DNA of 43,789 bases from Bacteroidota bacterium. GTDB lineage: Bacteria > Bacteroidota > Ignavibacteria > UBA10030. The notes beneath the pieces are model-generated. The model had not been told where the DNA came from. It saw nothing but the letters and a program-made list of their open reading frames with translations, and made no database searches. Shown piece by piece: positions 40,847-43,789 of this stretch. The stretch lies in NCBI GenBank assembly GCA_025454835.1, contig JALONQ010000021.1, positions 1 to 43,789 on the forward strand, given 5' to 3'. Both the position numbers and the translations under genes were made by a program. Numbering within the stretch: the first letter of the stretch is position 1; each line of letters opens with the position of its first letter.

Positions 40847-42139
40847 TTATCCCTGTCGACGTTCGATTGGCTCCCACGTTCGCAGCTCGTGGCCGGTATA
40901 GATCTGCCGCGGGCGGGCGATCTTCTGCTCGGGGTCCTGCACGTGCTCGGCCCACTGCGCCAGCCAGCCGGCCGTTCGCGGGATCGCGAACAGCACGGGG
41001 AAGAAATCGGTCGGGAATCCCATCGCCTGATAGATGAGCCCCGAGTAGAAGTCCACGTTCGGATACAGCTTCCGCTTGACGAAGTATTCGTCCTGCAGGG
41101 CGATGCGTTCGAGCTCCAGCGCGATGTCGAGCTTGGGATTTCGGCCCGTGACGGCGAAGACGTCGTCGGCCAGGCGCTTGATGACCCGAGCGCGAGGGTC
41201 GTAGTTCTTGTAGATGCGATGGCCGAAACCCATCAGCCGTCCCTTTCCTTCCTTCACTTCCTTGATGAAGGCGTGGATCTTGTCGACGGAACCGATCTCG
41301 TCGAGCATGTGCAACACCGCCTCATTCGCTCCGCCATGGAGGGGACCCCACAACGCGGCCGCCGCGGCTGCCGTGGCCGAATATGGATTGACGTGCGACG
41401 AGCCGACGCCCCGCATCGCGTTGGCACTGCAGTTCTGTTCGTGGTCGATGTGCAGGATGAAGAGGACGGTCAGAGCGCGCTCGAGTGCGGGATGGATGTT
41501 GTACGGCGCATCTCCAACCTTGAACATCATGTTCAGGAAATTGCCGGCGTAGGTCAGGTTGTTCGTCGGGTAGACATAGGGCATCCCCTTCGAATGGCGA
41601 TATGCGAACGCGGCGATCGTTGGCACCTTGGCGATGAGCCGGTAGATCTGTTTCATCCGGTTGTCGGGGTCGGAGATCGCCGCTGCCTCGGGATAGAAGG
41701 TCGACAACGCCGCGATCGTGCTGATGAACATGCCCATCGGATGCGCATCGTACCGGAAGCCGCGCATGAGATGCTTGATGTTTTCGTGGACGAACGTATG
41801 GTGCCGGATGTTGTTTCGCCAGTCGGCCCGCTGCGACTCGGTGGGCAGGTTGCCCTTGATCAGGAGATAGGCGACCTCGAGGAACGAGGTGGAGTTCTCG
41901 GCCAGGTCCTCGATGGGATACCCGCGATGACGCAGGATGCCCTTGTCGCCGTCGATATATGTGATGGCGCTTTTCACAGACGCCGTATTCATGAAGGCCG
42001 GGTCGTAGGACATCAGCCCGAAATCTTCGTCGCTTTCCTTGATCTGACGAAGGTCCGTCGCGCGGATGGTTCCGTGCTCGATCGGGATCTCATAGGTCTT
42101 GCCCGTGCGGTTGTCCGTCAGCGTTAACGTGTGAGGCAT
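40847..42139 (-). CDS. gltA: Citrate synthase
   Basis: A 430-residue type II citrate synthase that condenses oxaloacetate and acetyl-CoA at the entry of the TCA cycle. Catalytic and binding segments are visible: 'LHIDHEQNCSANAMRGVGSS', 'LWGPLHGGANEAVLHML' (first catalytic His), 'MGFGHRIYKNYDPRA' (second His) and 'YPNVDFYSGLIYQAMG' (catalytic Asp). The N-terminal beta region ('LTLTDNRTGKTYEIPIEHGT') is as in the hexameric, NADH-sensitive GltA type. GGAG lies 8 bases before the ATG on the minus strand. No other TCA gene is nearby. An inverted repeat follows the stop. Confidence 0.97.
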   Translation of the reverse strand: MPHTLTLTDNRTGKTYEIPIEHGTIRATDLRQIKESDEDFGLMSYDPAFMNTASVKSAITYIDGDKGILRHRGYPIEDLAENSTSFLEVAYLLIKGNLPTESQRADWRNNIRHHTFVHENIKHLMRGFRYDAHPMGMFISTIAALSTFYPEAAAISDPDNRMKQIYRLIAKVPTIAAFAYRHSKGMPYVYPTNNLTYAGNFLNMMFKVGDAPYNIHPALERALTVLFILHIDHEQNCSANAMRGVGSSHVNPYSATAAAAAALWGPLHGGANEAVLHMLDEIGSVDKIHAFIKEVKEGKGRLMGFGHRIYKNYDPRARVIKRLADDVFAVTGRNPKLDIALELERIALQDEYFVKRKLYPNVDFYSGLIYQAMGFPTDFFPVLFAIPRTAGWLAQWAEHVQDPEQKIARPRQIYTGHELRTWEPIERRQG

Positions 42140-42327
42140 CGTTACACTCCAAGGGTGGTAGATCGTCGACGTGGAATCTCATGTGGAAAGTAGGCGAAAA
42201 ATCTGCTGAACCGCCACGGCAACCGACGGCCGAGTCGTCCGGTCTTGTGCCTGGTTGTCCGGTCATCCTTGAGCCGCGGCCCCTTTTTGTGCATATTGTC
42301 CGATCACGCACCTATCAGGGAGTCTGC

Positions 42328-42789
42328 ATGTCCATTCTTACGATCCTCCTCGCCGCCGTTCTGACGCTTCCGACGACGGGAGCGCTTCCCAAAGAGAAGA
42401 AGTACGGCAAACCGGTCACGGTGAAAGAAACGACCGCCATCTCGGCCATTCTGAAAGACCCAACGGCATTTCACGGCAAGACGGTGCGTGTCGAAGGGGT
42501 CGTCGTCGAAGTCTGCGCGAAGCGCGGATGCTGGATCAAGGTAGGAGGGAAAGACGGCGAGACCATCACCTTCAAGGTGGAGGACGGCGTGATCGTCTTC
42601 CCGATGGAATCGAAAGGCCAGACGGCCGTCGTGCAGGGCGTTGTCAAGGCGACGGTCACGTCGGTGGAGGACCAGATCAAGCAGGGAGAGCACCACGCCG
42701 AAGAGCAGGGGACGACCTTTGACGTGTCGACCGTGAAGGGGCCGAAGACGGTCATCCGGATCGACGGTGAAGGGGCCCTTCTCCGCTGA
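42328..42789 (+). CDS. DUF4920-like predicted secreted protein
   Basis: A 153-residue protein. ATG 42328 is chosen over an upstream in-frame ATG at 42181 because AGGGAG (42317-42322) lies just before it and a signal peptide, 'MSILTILLAAVLTLPTTGAL', results. The mature part has an OB-fold-like core: 'DPTAFHGKTVRVEGVVVEVC' with 'KRGCWIKV', a Cys pair separated by five residues, then 'QTAVVQGVVKATVTSVEDQ'. This pattern is that of DUF4920, of unknown function. The Cys pair could form a disulfide or bind metal. The stop and the next ATG overlap by one base (TGATG), so the two are translated together. Confidence 0.8.
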   Translation: MSILTILLAAVLTLPTTGALPKEKKYGKPVTVKETTAISAILKDPTAFHGKTVRVEGVVVEVCAKRGCWIKVGGKDGETITFKVEDGVIVFPMESKGQTAVVQGVVKATVTSVEDQIKQGEHHAEEQGTTFDVSTVKGPKTVIRIDGEGALLR

Positions 42790-43355
42790 TGGCGTTCTCC
42801 TGGCGTCGGCTGACGATTGCGACCCATCGCGATGTGGGCTATGCCCTGGTCGCGTTGGTGATCGTGTACAGCGTCTCGGGCATCGCTGTCAATCACATCG
42901 AAGACTGGAACCCGAACTACAGCCGTTCCACGGAGCGGCGCATCATCGAGCCGCTCGCCGACCTGCCGCGCGAAACCCAGGTTGAGCGGGCGGCGTCGAT
43001 GCTGGGTGTCGCCACGGAGGACTTGAAGAACTCTTTCCGTCCCGACCCCGAGACGCTCCAGCTGTTCGTCGAGACCTCAACGTACTCGATCGACCTGCCC
43101 ACCGGCAAAGTGATCGTTGAGGCCGCCCGCCCCCGACCAGTCCTGTTCGAATTCAATCAGCTCCATCTGAATCACATCAAGGGCGTCTGGACCTACGTAG
43201 CCGACCTCTTCGCCGTCGCCCTTATCCTTCTGGCCGTGACCGGGCTCTTCATCGTGAAAGGGGAGAACGGCCCCCTCCGCCGAGGCAAATGGTATCTCAT
43301 CGGCGGCTTTGTGGTTCCCGCTGTGTTCTGGGTGCTGACACTGGTGGATTTCTAA
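42789..43355 (+). CDS. PepSY-associated transmembrane helix protein
   Basis: A 188-residue membrane protein. TM1 at about residues 18-36 ('VGYALVALVIVYSVSGIAVN') is followed by a periplasmic PepSY-like domain ('RETQVERAASMLGVATEDLK', 'YSIDLPTGKVIVEAARPRP'), then 'LHLNHIKGVWTYVADLFAVA' leading into TM2 and a final TM3 ('YLIGGFVVPAVFWVLTLVDF'). Conserved His residues at membrane edges ('HRDVGYA', 'LHLNHIKG') resemble those of PepSY-TM proteins linked to iron or haem uptake and reduction. It is coupled to the DUF4920 gene, and in other genomes such pairs accompany metal-uptake loci. No TonB receptor is adjacent here. Confidence 0.82.
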   Translation: MAFSWRRLTIATHRDVGYALVALVIVYSVSGIAVNHIEDWNPNYSRSTERRIIEPLADLPRETQVERAASMLGVATEDLKNSFRPDPETLQLFVETSTYSIDLPTGKVIVEAARPRPVLFEFNQLHLNHIKGVWTYVADLFAVALILLAVTGLFIVKGENGPLRRGKWYLIGGFVVPAVFWVLTLVDF

Positions 43356-43789
43356 CAGGTTGCTGAGAAACCCTCTGGAGGTCAAAACGTCAACCGCCAA
43401 GTCCGCCAAGGTCGCCAAGAACCTCAAGATGGCTTGTGAAAATGGAATGAAACTGGCGTCTCTTTTTGGCGAACTCGGCGCGACAAGGATCTTCGCTGTC
43501 TTGGCGTCATGGCGGTATATGCTCATCCGCACGCTGCCAAGAGCATTTGCCACAAAGATCACAGAGATCACAGCCAGAGGCATTCAATCAACATCGCGAA
43601 GCGATATCAAATCCTCACCAGTGTAGAGATATTCAGGGTCGCTCCGCGACAAAAGGAAAAGGGATCGCCGCCTGCCTGCCGCTCCATGGGTTCTAGCAGG
43701 ATGCTGAAAAATGGTCGATTACCAACTTCGAGTTGAGTTGGGTGCGTTTGAACGAAGCTGCGGCACGCTGAGCGCGTCCCTCATCGTGC
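43356..43789. other. Non-coding repeat-rich end of window
   Basis: No gene is supported. Left arm 43393-43420 carries 9-bp units (CCGCCAAGT, CCGCCAAGG, TCGCCAAGA), and its imperfect reverse complement lies at 43490-43516. Units CACAAAGAT, CACAGAGAT, CACAGCCAG follow near 43551-43577, like those at 40738. The phrases AACAGGTTGCTGAGAAA (about 43352) and AGCAGGATGCTGAAAAA (about 43696) are near-copies about 345 bp apart and might bound an element. Open frames here read through the repeats and have no family features. Confidence 0.55.

Noticed and set aside
42181-42327. Longer DUF4920 protein starting at 42181
   Set aside because: The extension would bury the signal peptide, and the ATG at 42328 has a better ribosome site.

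Overview
The window is GC-rich and dense with genes. It most likely comes from the Ignavibacteria/Kapabacteria/Chlorobi side of the Bacteroidota-Chlorobi group. The clearest clue is the first, truncated gene, which ends in a type IX secretion (T9SS) sorting domain with the 'NFPNPFNPST' signature typical of that clade. The Gram-negative cell plan is confirmed by an OprP-like porin, a TonB-dependent receptor, a secretin and a predicted outer-membrane lipoprotein. The assignment rests on recognised motifs only; there is no rRNA in the window.

Region 1 (about 1.4-13.7 kb) is a phosphate-starvation island. A three-gene operon encodes a GT4 glycosyltransferase, a metallophosphoesterase and a HAD phosphatase. 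It faces a convergent six-hairpin glycosidase gene. Beyond that lies a complete pst operon in the order pstS1, a 46-codon membrane protein, an OprP/OprO-like porin, pstS2, pstC, pstA, pstB, phoU. Both the pst operon and the GT4 operon are preceded by hexamers of the form (T/G/A)TAAC(A) repeated every 11 bp, the pattern of a Pho box. This links the GT4/phosphoesterase/HAD operon to phosphate stress. The gene content fits replacement of phospholipids by glycolipids, comparable to the PlcP/Agt pair of other bacteria; that function is an inference.

Region 2 (13.8-19.1 kb) has a GT-C-like membrane protein with a C-terminal repeat region, a TonB-dependent receptor on the other strand, a tRNA-Ile2(CAU), and arrays of degenerate 7-bp repeats.

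Region 3 (19.1-34.9 kb) is a type IV pilus/type II secretion-like cluster: PilC/GspF, PilB/GspE, a PilT-like ATPase, a PilM-PilN fusion, a PilO(P)-like protein and a short secretin. It is followed directly by a 2,229-residue predicted lipoprotein built from six consecutive units of about 348 residues. No pilin or prepilin peptidase gene is present here. Two good sigma70-type promoters can be read, one before pilC and one before pilT.

Region 4 (35.2-43.4 kb) is mostly on the minus strand: citrate synthase, a hemerythrin-domain protein, an alpha/beta hydrolase, a type 5 uracil-DNA glycosylase, a second GT-C/repeat protein paralogous to that of region 2, and an extended SDR. On the plus strand follow a DUF4920-type secreted protein and a PepSY-associated membrane protein. 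Spacers in this half contain heptamer arrays and imperfect inverted repeats built from 9-11 bp units.
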